Assembly: GCA_041628615.1 (NCBI GenBank)
Contig: JBFKOW010000024.1
Coordinates: forward strand, 1-27,489
Direction of reading: 5' to 3'
From: JAMWZF01 sp041628615
GTDB lineage: Bacteria > Pseudomonadota > Alphaproteobacteria > Rhodobacterales > Rhodobacteraceae
DNA length: 27,489 nt
Shown: positions 14,748-21,619 of the stretch, in pieces
Layout of the letters: every line of letters begins with the position of its first letter
How positions within the stretch are numbered: position 1 is the first letter of the stretch
The notes under the pieces: generated by a model
What the model saw: only the letters and a program-made list of their open reading frames with translations
Told to the model about the DNA's origin: nothing
Databases searched by the model: none
Position numbers and translations under genes: made by a program

Positions 14748-15470
14748 GTGTGGCCAGACGCGATCCGGGCGATCTATCCGCCAAGCTGCCTCGCCTGCGG
14801 CGAACCGGCCGAGCGCGACTACGGCCTGTGCGGGGCCTGCTGGATCAGGACGCCGTTCCTGACGGGACTGGTCTGCGACGCCTGCGGCTGCGGCCTGCCC
14901 GGCGAGGGCCGCACAAACGACGGATTGCTGTGCGACGACTGCCTGCGCGTGGCGCGGCCGTGGCACAAGGGCCGGGCGGCGATGAGCTACCGCGACAACG
15001 GTCGCCGCTTCGCACTGCAGCTCAAGCACGGTGACCGGACCGACCTCGCCGGCCCGCTGGCGGCGTGGATGGCGACGGCGGCACGGCCCATCGTGGAAGG
15101 GCCGATGCGGGTGATCCCGGTGCCGCTGCACCGGTCGCGGCTGTTCCTGCGCCGGTTCAACCAGGCGGCGCTGCTGGCGCAGCGGGTAGCGGCGGCGCTG
15201 GGCCTCGACTGCATCCCCGACGCGCTGGTCCGCCGGAGGCGCACGCCCTCCCTCGGCGGGCTGAGCCGGGAGGAGAGGTTCCGCACCCTGCAGGACAGCA
15301 TCGCCGCCAACCCGGCCCGGATCGACCGCTTCGCCGGCAACGGCGTGCTGCTGGTGGACGACGTGATGACCACCGGCGCGACCTTCGCCGCCTGCACCGA
15401 GGCGCTTCATGCCGCGGGGGCGAGCCGGGTCTGCGTGCTGGCACTGGCCCGGGCGGGCAAGGATGACTAG
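14748..15470 (+). CDS. comF: ComF-family phosphoribosyltransferase-like protein
   Basis: 240 residues. An N-terminal zinc-ribbon-like region has paired cysteines (C14/C17, C28/C31, C43/C46, C62/C65), followed by a type I phosphoribosyltransferase fold with the PRPP-loop motif VLLVDDVMTTGAT (about 200-212). Family members (ComF, GntX) are linked to DNA uptake or use of external DNA in some bacteria, but their reaction is not established. The start is GTG 14748, with AGGAGG (14733-14738) 9 nt upstream; an in-frame GTG at 14712 would overlap the divergent gene and has no site. No other competence gene is in the window. Confidence 0.87.
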   Translation: MWPDAIRAIYPPSCLACGEPAERDYGLCGACWIRTPFLTGLVCDACGCGLPGEGRTNDGLLCDDCLRVARPWHKGRAAMSYRDNGRRFALQLKHGDRTDLAGPLAAWMATAARPIVEGPMRVIPVPLHRSRLFLRRFNQAALLAQRVAAALGLDCIPDALVRRRRTPSLGGLSREERFRTLQDSIAANPARIDRFAGNGVLLVDDVMTTGATFAACTEALHAAGASRVCVLALARAGKDD

Positions 15471-15497
15471 ATACCGTCGGCGAGACAGGAGACGCCG

Positions 15498-15758
15498 ATG
15501 CCAGCCGTTGAAATCTATACCACGCCGATTTGCGGCTTCTGCCACGCGGCCAAGCGGCTGCTGACGCAGAAGGGGGTCAGCTTCACCGAGATCGACGTGA
15601 TGGCCGACCCGTCCCGCCGCTCGGAAATGACCCGGCGCACCAATGGCGGCCGGACGGTGCCGCAGATCTTCGTGGGCGACACCCATGTCGGCGGCTGCGA
15701 CGACCTTTACGCGCTGGACCGGGCCGGCAAGCTCGACGCGCTGCTGACGGCGCAGTGA
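15498..15758 (+). CDS. grxC: Glutaredoxin 3
   Basis: 86 residues, one thioredoxin-fold domain. Dithiol glutaredoxin: reduces disulfides and glutathionylated proteins with glutathione. The active site is CGFC (C12, C15) instead of the common CPYC; TVPQIFVGDTHVGGCDDL carries the cis-Pro and glutathione-binding GGCDD. AGGAG lies about 7 nt before ATG 15498. The stop overlaps the next start (GTGA), which suggests coupling to the amidohydrolase. Confidence 0.94.
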   Translation: MPAVEIYTTPICGFCHAAKRLLTQKGVSFTEIDVMADPSRRSEMTRRTNGGRTVPQIFVGDTHVGGCDDLYALDRAGKLDALLTAQ

Positions 15759-16588
15759 GGGTCGCCCTCTGCCAGGTCACCTCGTCGGACGATCCCGACG
15801 CGAACGCCGCGATGCTGGCCGCCATGGTGTCCGAGGCGGCGGCGGGCGGCGCCGGCCTGGTCTGCACCCCCGAGGTCAGCAACTGCGTGAGCCTGAGCCG
15901 GGCGCGGCAGCGCCGGGTCCTGCGGACGGAAGCCGAGGATCCGGTGGTGCGCGCGCTGTCGGCGGCGGCGGCGGAGCGGGCGCTGTGGATCGCGCTGGGC
16001 TCGGTCGCGGTTCTCACCGACGACCCGGCGGGCCGCTTCGCCAACCGGTCCCTGCTGATCGACCCCGAAGGCCGCATCTCTGCCCGCTACGACAAGCTGC
16101 ACATGTTCGACGTCGCGGTCTCGGAAACCGAGACCTACCGCGAATCGGCCGGGTTCCGGCCCGGAACCCGCGCCGTGGTCGCCGACACGCCGATGGCGCG
16201 GCTCGGCCTGACGATTTGTTACGACCTGCGGTTCCCACACCTCTACCGCGACCTTGCGAAGGCCGGCGCCGGCGTGATCCTCGTGCCTTCGGCGTTCTCG
16301 CCGGTCACCGGCGCCGCCCATTGGGAAACGCTGCTCCGCGCCCGGGCGATCGAGACCGGCTGTTTCGTCGTCGCGGCCGCGCAGACCGGCACGCACCCGG
16401 CCGGCGAAGGGGACCGGCGGCGGTCGACGCACGGTCACAGCCTCGTGGTGTCGCCCTGGGGCGAGGTCCGGCTGGACGCCGGTGTCGCAGTCGGGGTGTC
16501 CTGCGTTGATCTGGACCTGTCGGAAGTGGATGATGCCCGGCGTCGCCTGCCGTCTCTCAGCCATGATGCCGATTACGAAGGACCGTGA
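15755..16588 (+). CDS. Nitrilase-superfamily carbon-nitrogen hydrolase
   Basis: 277 residues. The Glu-Lys-Cys catalytic triad is visible: E40 in CTPEVSNC, K114 in RYDKLHMFDV, C155 in GLTICYDLRFPHLYRDLA. RYDKLHMFDV and the WETLLRARAIETGCFVVAAAQ segment place it near the Nit1/deaminated-glutathione amidase group, which clears the by-product of transaminase action on glutathione. The position directly after a glutaredoxin agrees with that but does not prove it. The start is GTG 15755, overlapping the grxC stop by 4 nt; MRVALCQVTS is a family-like N-terminus. The stop overlaps the marR start as TGATG. Confidence 0.9.
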   Translation: MRVALCQVTSSDDPDANAAMLAAMVSEAAAGGAGLVCTPEVSNCVSLSRARQRRVLRTEAEDPVVRALSAAAAERALWIALGSVAVLTDDPAGRFANRSLLIDPEGRISARYDKLHMFDVAVSETETYRESAGFRPGTRAVVADTPMARLGLTICYDLRFPHLYRDLAKAGAGVILVPSAFSPVTGAAHWETLLRARAIETGCFVVAAAQTGTHPAGEGDRRRSTHGHSLVVSPWGEVRLDAGVAVGVSCVDLDLSEVDDARRRLPSLSHDADYEGP

Positions 16589-17031
16589 TGTCGGACACCT
16601 CGCAAACCCTTTCCGTTGCTCTTTTCAGCGAGATCCTGAGCGTCGAACAACTGGCCCGCCAATCGGTGGCCAAGGTGCTGCCGAAGGGGATGGAACTGAG
16701 CCAGTTCACGGTGCTCAACCACCTCGCGCATACCAATTCCGAAAAGACCCCGGCCCAGCTTGCCCGCGCCTTTCACCTGACCCGCGGCGCGATGACCAAC
16801 ACGCTGAGCAAGCTGGAATACGCCGGTTGGATCCATGTCAGGCCGGACTGGGAGGATGCCCGCCGCAAGCTCGTGGTGATCTCGCCCGCCGGTCTGGCGG
16901 CGCGGGACGCGGCGTTGCAGCGCATCATCCCGCTGATTGCCGGCGTGGTCGACACGGTCGGGGCCGACAAGGTGCGCGCCGCGCTTCCGGTGCTGCGCGA
17001 ACTGCGCCAGCGGCTGGCCATCGGCGACTGA
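16588..17031 (+). CDS. MarR-family transcriptional regulator
   Basis: 147 residues. A winged helix-turn-helix of MarR type: helix TPAQLARAFHLTRGAMTNTL (about 52-71) for DNA recognition, then the wing with WEDARRKLVVISPAG (about 88-102), flanked by dimerisation helices. These proteins usually repress genes and respond to phenolics or oxidants. There is no redox cysteine here, so the ligand is unknown. ATG 16588 overlaps the preceding stop; GTG 16585 just before is possible. It may regulate the grxC-amidohydrolase pair, but no operator was identified. It converges with the histidine kinase, with 4 bp between stops. Confidence 0.9.
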   Translation: MSDTSQTLSVALFSEILSVEQLARQSVAKVLPKGMELSQFTVLNHLAHTNSEKTPAQLARAFHLTRGAMTNTLSKLEYAGWIHVRPDWEDARRKLVVISPAGLAARDAALQRIIPLIAGVVDTVGADKVRAALPVLRELRQRLAIGD

Positions 17032-17035
17032 CGGA

Positions 17036-18274
17036 TCAGGGCGAGGGGTGCGCGGGGCGGGATGAGGGCGCGGCGTGGGTCTCTGCCGCGGTCTCGTCGA
17101 TCGGAAACATCACCTTGACCGAGGTGCCCCGGCCTTCCTCCGAATCGACGAGCAGGGCCCCGCCCGATTGCCGGGCGAACCCGGCCGCCATCGACAGGCC
17201 GAGCCCGGACCCCTCCGCCCGGCTCTTGGTGGTGAAGAACGGCTCGGTGACCCGGTCCATCAGGGCGGCCGGGATCCCGCGGCCGTTGTCGGCGATCTCG
17301 ACCACGGCGAACGGCCGCCTGTCGAGGTCCTGCCCGCGCGAAAAGGTCCGCACCCGCTCGGGCGCCACGAGATAGGTCCGGGCGCTGATGATGCCGCCGA
17401 CCGGCACCGCGTCACGGGCGTTCAGCATCAGGTTGAGGAGCACCGACTGAAGCTGGTCGCGGTCGACGCGGATCGGCATTTCTCCCGCGCCGCGGCCGTC
17501 TTGCAGCACCGCGTGCTTCAGCGATGTGCGCTCGAACAGCGACAGGGCGGCGCCCACCTCGTCGTTCAGATCGGTTCTCTCCGGCGCGATCTCGGCGCGT
17601 TGGGAGAAGGCCAGGAGCCGTCTCGTCAACCCCGATCCGCGCCGCGCGGCGTCGACCACCTCGTTGGCGAGGCTGTCGAGTTCCGGATCCTCGGCCAGAG
17701 CGGCCATCAGTTCGGCGTTGCCCATGATGACCGCCAGAAGGTTGTTGAAGTCGTGGGCCACCCCGGCGGTCAGTTCGCCAAGCGCGGCCAGCCGGCTGGC
17801 ATGGGCGCGTCGCTGTTCCGACAGCCGCACCTCGGTGACGTCGATGCTGCTGCCGAGCCCGCGCACGACACGGCCGGTCTCGTCCCGCTCGGGCGCGACG
17901 AACTCGCGGATGTAGCGGATCGAGCCGTTCTTGTGAAAGAAGCGGTATTCGAGCTCGATCCGCTCTCCGGTCCGCAGCACCTCGTATTTCGCCCGGACAT
18001 CGGCCACGTCGTCGGGATGCATCATCCGCATCTCGCCCCTGAGACCGCTCACGTCGCGGATGAACTCCTCCGGGGTGCGGCCGAAGATCGCCGCGTGCCC
18101 CTCGGAGCAGACCTCGACCTTCTGCGCGTCCATATTGAACACGAAATAGCCCAGCCGGGCGAGCCGCGCCGCCTGCTGCAGCATGATCTCGTGGGATCGC
18201 GATTCGTTGCCGATCCGGTCGAACAGGGCGCTGTCGGGTGCGCGGGGGGCGTCGCTGTTCTCGGGGTCGGGCAC
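17036..18274 (-). CDS. PAS-domain sensor histidine kinase without receiver
   Basis: 412 residues, no membrane helix, so cytoplasmic. One PAS domain (about 35-150; HPDD..., ending in the GSSIDVTEVRLSEQ PAC segment), then a HisKA region with the phosphorylated His at 174 (GELTAGVAHDFNNLLAVI), and an HATPase domain: N box NLMLNARDA (N285), G1 DNGRGI (329-334), F box EPFFTTK and G2 GSGLGL (355-360). It belongs to the HDFNNLL-type kinases that often end in a receiver; here none follows, and no response regulator is in the window. The PAS cofactor is unknown. The start is GTG 18274 with only a weak AGAG upstream, so it is uncertain by a few residues. It lies 66 nt downstream of ubiG on the same strand. 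Confidence 0.9.
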   Translation of the reverse strand: MPDPENSDAPRAPDSALFDRIGNESRSHEIMLQQAARLARLGYFVFNMDAQKVEVCSEGHAAIFGRTPEEFIRDVSGLRGEMRMMHPDDVADVRAKYEVLRTGERIELEYRFFHKNGSIRYIREFVAPERDETGRVVRGLGSSIDVTEVRLSEQRRAHASRLAALGELTAGVAHDFNNLLAVIMGNAELMAALAEDPELDSLANEVVDAARRGSGLTRRLLAFSQRAEIAPERTDLNDEVGAALSLFERTSLKHAVLQDGRGAGEMPIRVDRDQLQSVLLNLMLNARDAVPVGGIISARTYLVAPERVRTFSRGQDLDRRPFAVVEIADNGRGIPAALMDRVTEPFFTTKSRAEGSGLGLSMAAGFARQSGGALLVDSEEGRGTSVKVMFPIDETAAETHAAPSSRPAHPSP

Positions 18275-18340
18275 GGTCGGGCGCTCTGGACTGGTTGGCG
18301 CAGCCTAGTCGGGCCCGGTAGCCCGGCCAAGTCCGTTCGG

Positions 18341-19087
18341 TCAGGCCGGTCGGGTCGCGGCGGTGACGTAGTTGACCGACAGGTCGCGGTCCGAGATCCG
18401 CCAGCGCCAGCCCAGCGGGTCGAACTGGTAGCCCTTGCGGTCCACCGGGGTCATCCCGGCCCGGGTCAGCAGGTCGAACAGCTCGTCGGGGGTGATGAAC
18501 TTGCGCCAGTCATGGGTGCCCTTCGGCAGCCAGCGCATGACGTATTCGGCGCCGACGATGGCCATGGCGTAGCTCTTGGCGTTGCGGTTGATCGTCGAGC
18601 ACAGGTGCAGCCCGCCGGGTTTCAGCAGCGCCGCGCAGGCGGTGAGGTAGGCCAGCGGGTCGGCGACGTGTTCGACGACTTCCATGTTCAGCACCACGTC
18701 GAACCGTTCGCCGGCCTCGGCCAGCGCCTCGGCGGTGGTGTGGCGGTAGTCGATGTCCAGCCCCGACTGTTCGGCATGGAGCCGCGCGACGGGGATGTTC
18801 CGCTCGGCGGCGTCGGCCCCGACGACCTCGGCGCCGAGCCGCGCCATCGGTTCGCACAGCAGCCCGCCGCCGCAGCCGATGTCGAGCAGCCGCAGCCCGG
18901 CGAAGGGGGCCTCGGCATCGAGGTCGCGGCCGAATTCGGCGGCGATCTGCGCGGTGGTATAGTCCAGCCGCACGGGGTTCATCATGTGCAGCGGCCGGAA
19001 CTTGCCGTTCTCGTCCCACCATTCGTCCGCCATCGCCTGGAATTTTGCGATTTCGGCGGCGTCGACTGTGCTGGTGGCGGTTTGCAT
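18341..19087 (-). CDS. ubiG: Ubiquinone biosynthesis O-methyltransferase
   Basis: 248 residues. SAM-dependent O-methylation at two steps of ubiquinone synthesis (the catechol and the demethylubiquinol). SAM motif I LLDIGCGGG (about 67-75) is intact, with post-I VVGADAAE and motif LNMEVVEHVADP. The N-terminal FQAMADEWWDENGKFRPLHM and the C-terminal TINRN...WLPKGTHDWRKFITP and DPLGWRWRISDRDLSVNY segments are diagnostic. GAGGAGG lies 6-7 nt before ATG 19087. It is divergent from pip with 47 nt between starts. Confidence 0.97.
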   Translation of the reverse strand: MQTATSTVDAAEIAKFQAMADEWWDENGKFRPLHMMNPVRLDYTTAQIAAEFGRDLDAEAPFAGLRLLDIGCGGGLLCEPMARLGAEVVGADAAERNIPVARLHAEQSGLDIDYRHTTAEALAEAGERFDVVLNMEVVEHVADPLAYLTACAALLKPGGLHLCSTINRNAKSYAMAIVGAEYVMRWLPKGTHDWRKFITPDELFDLLTRAGMTPVDRKGYQFDPLGWRWRISDRDLSVNYVTAATRPA

Positions 19088-19120
19088 TGCCGGCCTCCTC
19101 GTGTCATGGCTTCGGCACGC

Positions 19121-19126
19121 TATATA
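19121..19126. promoter_or_regulatory. Palindromic TATATA box between ubiG and pip
   Basis: CTATATAG (19120-19127) is a perfect palindrome in the 47-nt divergent gap and could serve as -10 in either direction. For ubiG, CTGAGA 18 nt away (19145-19150, minus) is a fair -35. For pip no good -35 is visible, and the start point would be nearly at the ATG, giving a leaderless or very short leader. Confidence 0.3.
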
Positions 19127-19134
19127 GGACTCTG

Positions 19135-20121
19135 ATGGACAAGGTCTCAGGGCAAAAACGCGCGGCCCCGCACCTGTATCCGGCGATCGATCCGTTCGAT
19201 CAGCGGATGCTGGACGTGGGCGACGGGCACAAGGTCTACATGGAGCAATGTGGCCGGCCCGACGGGATTCCGGTGGTCGTCCTGCATGGCGGTCCCGGCG
19301 GCGGCTGTTCGCCCGCGATGCGCCGGTATTTCGACCCCGAGGTGTTTCGTGTCGTGCTCTTCGACCAGCGCGGCTGCGGCCGGTCCCGGCCCCATGCCAG
19401 CGTCGAGGCGAACACTACCTGGCACCTGGTCGCCGATATCGAGCGGATCCGCGAGGCCGCGGGCATCGACCGCTGGATCGTCTTCGGCGGGTCCTGGGGC
19501 GCCACCCTCGGCCTCGTCTACGCGCAGGAGCACCCGGACCGGGTCGCGGCGCTGGTGCTGCGCGGCGTGTTCCTGATGACCAGGCGCGAGCTGGACTGGT
19601 TCTATGGTGGCGGCGCCGGGCAGTTCTGGCCCGAACTCTGGGCCAATTTCCGCAACATGGTGCCGGAGGACGAGCGCGGCGACCTGATCGCCGCCTATCA
19701 CCGGCGGCTGTTCTCGGGCGACCTGATGCTCGAAACCAGGTTCGCCCGCGCCTGGGCGGCCTGGGAGAACGCGCTCGCCTCGATCGACACCACCGGCACC
19801 GCCGGCGAGAGCCCGTCCGACTACGCGCGCGCCTTCGCCCGGCTGGAGAACCATTACTTCAGCCATGGCGGCTTTCTCGGCGAGCGGCAGATCCTGACCC
19901 GGATGAACCGGATCTCGGCGATCCCCGGGGTGATCGTGCAGGGCCGCTACGACATGATCTGCCCGCCGCTGTCGGCACACCGGCTGGCCTCGGCCTGGCC
20001 GCAGGCGCGGCTCAAGATGATCGGCAAGGCCGGGCACGCGCTGTCCGAGCCCGGGATCTCGGCCGAGCTGGTCCGGACCATGGATATCCTCGCCGACAAG
20101 CGCGAAAGGCTGGCGCTGTGA
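19135..20121 (+). CDS. pip: Proline iminopeptidase (alpha/beta hydrolase, S33)
   Basis: 328 residues, cytoplasmic. Releases N-terminal proline from peptides. The oxyanion-hole motif VVVLHGGPGGG (about 47-57) and FDQRGCGRS (about 76-84) are typical, and the catalytic triad is readable: S120 in FGGSWGATL, D273 in VQGRYDMICPP, H301 in GKAGHALSEPG. Length and the N-terminal LYPAIDPFDQRMLDVGDGHKVY fit the bacterial family. ATG 19135 is the family-like start. The stop overlaps the start of the next gene (GTGA), so the two are probably cotranslated. Confidence 0.95.
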   Translation: MDKVSGQKRAAPHLYPAIDPFDQRMLDVGDGHKVYMEQCGRPDGIPVVVLHGGPGGGCSPAMRRYFDPEVFRVVLFDQRGCGRSRPHASVEANTTWHLVADIERIREAAGIDRWIVFGGSWGATLGLVYAQEHPDRVAALVLRGVFLMTRRELDWFYGGGAGQFWPELWANFRNMVPEDERGDLIAAYHRRLFSGDLMLETRFARAWAAWENALASIDTTGTAGESPSDYARAFARLENHYFSHGGFLGERQILTRMNRISAIPGVIVQGRYDMICPPLSAHRLASAWPQARLKMIGKAGHALSEPGISAELVRTMDILADKRERLAL

Positions 20122-20873
20122 CCGCCGCCACCGCATCCGCCCGGTCGCGCCGGCGGGTGCTGGCCGGCGGTTTCGCCGCCGCGCTTGTGGCGGCGACCGG
20201 GCTTGCCGCGCAGCCGCGCGGCCGCCGCGGCGGAACCCTGAACGCCGGGCTGACGCCCCGGGGGTTCGAGATCGCCCTGCTGGGCGCGACGGGGCAGACC
20301 CTGACCGAGATCTCCGGAGACGGCAGCCTGATTCCCGCCCTTGCCGAGCATTGGGAAGCCAGCGAGGCGGGCCGCGTCTGGCGATTCGACCTGCGCGCGG
20401 AAACCGCCGCGGCGGCCGACCTGCTGGGCCGCTTCGGCGCCGTGCAGGTCCGGCGCGCGACGGTCACGCTGCGGCTGGACCGGCCCGATCCCGACCTGCC
20501 GCTGCGTCTTGCCGCGCCGGACCTCACGGCGCCGGGGGCGGCGGGCCTCTACCGGGTGCTGCGGGACGACGCCTCCGGACTGCACCTCGTCCGCATCCGC
20601 CCGCACTGGAAGGAAACGCAGGCCGGCTGGGCGGACGCGCTGACGCTGGTGCGGATCGACAGCCCGGCGGCGCGGCTCGCGGCCTTGCGGTCGGGCCGGG
20701 TCGATGTGATCGACGGGCTCGACGGTCACGCGCGCCGACTGCTCGCGCCGCGCGGCGACGTGCGGCTTTCGGGCGATATCGCGGTCTCCGAGAAAGTCGG
20801 CCTGCCCGGCGTTATCGGCAGTCTCTGGCCGCTCGACAATGGCCGGATGGCCGAGCGCTGGTGGCTCGCCTGA
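20118..20873 (+). CDS. Short peptide-binding-protein-like exported protein
   Basis: 251 residues. The N-terminus has a twin-arginine-like signal (ARSRRRVLAGGFAAALVAAT, residues 7-26). The mature start RGGTLNAGLTPRGFEIALLG, then LIPALAEHWEASEAGRVWRF, resembles the beginning of family 5 (oligopeptide/nickel) substrate-binding proteins. The later RIDSPAARLAALRSGRVDVID also resembles a piece of that fold. At ~250 residues it is about half the usual ~500, so the middle and last parts of the fold are absent or reduced; no frameshift is seen and codon use is normal. It could be a reduced but functional relative or a decayed one. Start GTG 20118 overlaps the pip stop by 4 nt. No permease gene is nearby. 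Confidence 0.72.
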   Translation: MTAATASARSRRRVLAGGFAAALVAATGLAAQPRGRRGGTLNAGLTPRGFEIALLGATGQTLTEISGDGSLIPALAEHWEASEAGRVWRFDLRAETAAAADLLGRFGAVQVRRATVTLRLDRPDPDLPLRLAAPDLTAPGAAGLYRVLRDDASGLHLVRIRPHWKETQAGWADALTLVRIDSPAARLAALRSGRVDVIDGLDGHARRLLAPRGDVRLSGDIAVSEKVGLPGVIGSLWPLDNGRMAERWWLA

Positions 20874-20890
20874 CCGGGGCGAGACTCCCC

Positions 20891-20919
20891 TTGCGCCCGG
20901 GGGCCGGTCTCCGTATATG
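20891..20919 (+). promoter_or_regulatory. Predicted promoter of the rimP-nusA-infB operon
   Basis: TTGCGC (20891-20896), 17-nt spacer, TATATG (20914-20919), predicting a transcript start near 20926. The -10 is identical to the one proposed for hslO. The start lies about 85 nt before rimP and upstream of the leader terminator. Confidence 0.5.
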
Positions 20920-20927
20920 ACCTGCAA

Positions 20928-20994
20928 CAGCGGTGCGCCGGCCTCCACCCCCGGCGCCCACGGATCACACCGACGGGCCGCTGGCCCGTTTTTT
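20928..20994 (+). promoter_or_regulatory. Candidate transcription attenuator in the rimP leader
   Basis: ACGGGCC (20973-20979) and GGCCCGT (20983-20989) form a perfect 7-bp stem with loop GCT, followed by six Ts (20989-20994): a standard intrinsic terminator ending 17 nt before the rimP ATG. Upstream, a second hairpin GCGCCGG/CCGGCGC (20935-20941, 20951-20957) is present. CAGCGG (20928-20933), at the predicted 5' end of the RNA, is complementary to CCGCTG (20978-20983), which spans both arms and the loop of the terminator, so the two pairings exclude each other. This is the layout of an attenuator. The ligand or factor is unknown; NusA itself is an obvious candidate since it is encoded downstream. 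Confidence 0.6.
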
Positions 20995-21010
20995 CGTTTC
21001 TGGGGACCCG

Positions 21011-21619
21011 ATGTCCGACCACATCGCTTCCGACCTCGTCGCCAAGGCGTCGATGGACCGCCGGATCGCCGAGATCATCACCCCTGTCATCGAGGGCATG
21101 GGGTTCGAGGTGGTGCGCGTCCGGCTGATGGGCGGCAGTCACCAGACCCTGCAGATCATGGTCCAGCGCCCCGACGGCACCATCGAGGTGGACGACTGCG
21201 CCGAGGTCAACACGACGGTCGGCGCCCTGCTCGACGTGGAGGACCCGATCCTCGACGCCTACACGCTGGAAGTGTCGTCGCCCGGCATCGACCGGCCGCT
21301 GACCCGGCTGAAGGACTTCGACCGCTGGCAGGGCTATGTCGCCAAGATCGAGACCACCGAGCTGATCGACGGCCGCCGCCGGTTCAAGGGCGTTCTCGCC
21401 GGGACCGAGGACGACGAGGTGCTGATCGAGATCGACGCCGAGGGCGGGCCGGTCACCATCGGGCTGAAGTTCGACTGGCTGTCGGACGCCAAGCTCGTGC
21501 TGACCGAGGCGCTGATCCGCGACGTTCTCAAGGGCCGGAAGGATGCCGGCCAGATCGACGAGACCCAATTCGACGAGGTCGAGACCGTGCTTGACGGTCC
21601 GGAAGAGGAGACCCCCTGA
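21011..21619 (+). CDS. rimP: Ribosome maturation factor RimP
   Basis: 202 residues. Needed for maturation of the 30S subunit. Family features: an N-terminal domain with PVIEGMGFEVVRVRLMGG (about 27-44), the acidic VDDCAEVN segment, and the highly conserved SSPGIDRPL (about 94-102), then a C-terminal SH3-like domain. ATG 21011 has GGGGA 4 nt upstream, just after the leader terminator. The stop overlaps the nusA start (TGATG). First gene of the rimP-nusA-ylxR-infB operon, a very conserved order. Confidence 0.96.
   Translation: MSDHIASDLVAKASMDRRIAEIITPVIEGMGFEVVRVRLMGGSHQTLQIMVQRPDGTIEVDDCAEVNTTVGALLDVEDPILDAYTLEVSSPGIDRPLTRLKDFDRWQGYVAKIETTELIDGRRRFKGVLAGTEDDEVLIEIDAEGGPVTIGLKFDWLSDAKLVLTEALIRDVLKGRKDAGQIDETQFDEVETVLDGPEEETP

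Noticed and set aside
20918..21000. Short ORF starting at the rimP -10 (ATG 20918) as a possible leader peptide
   Set aside because: Its ATG overlaps the predicted -10, upstream of the likely transcript start, has no ribosome site, shows no run of regulatory codons and continues out of frame through rimP.
20933..21010. N-terminal extension of rimP in frame
   Set aside because: It would cross the leader terminator and has no ribosome site; ATG 21011 has GGGGA upstream and a family-like N-terminus.
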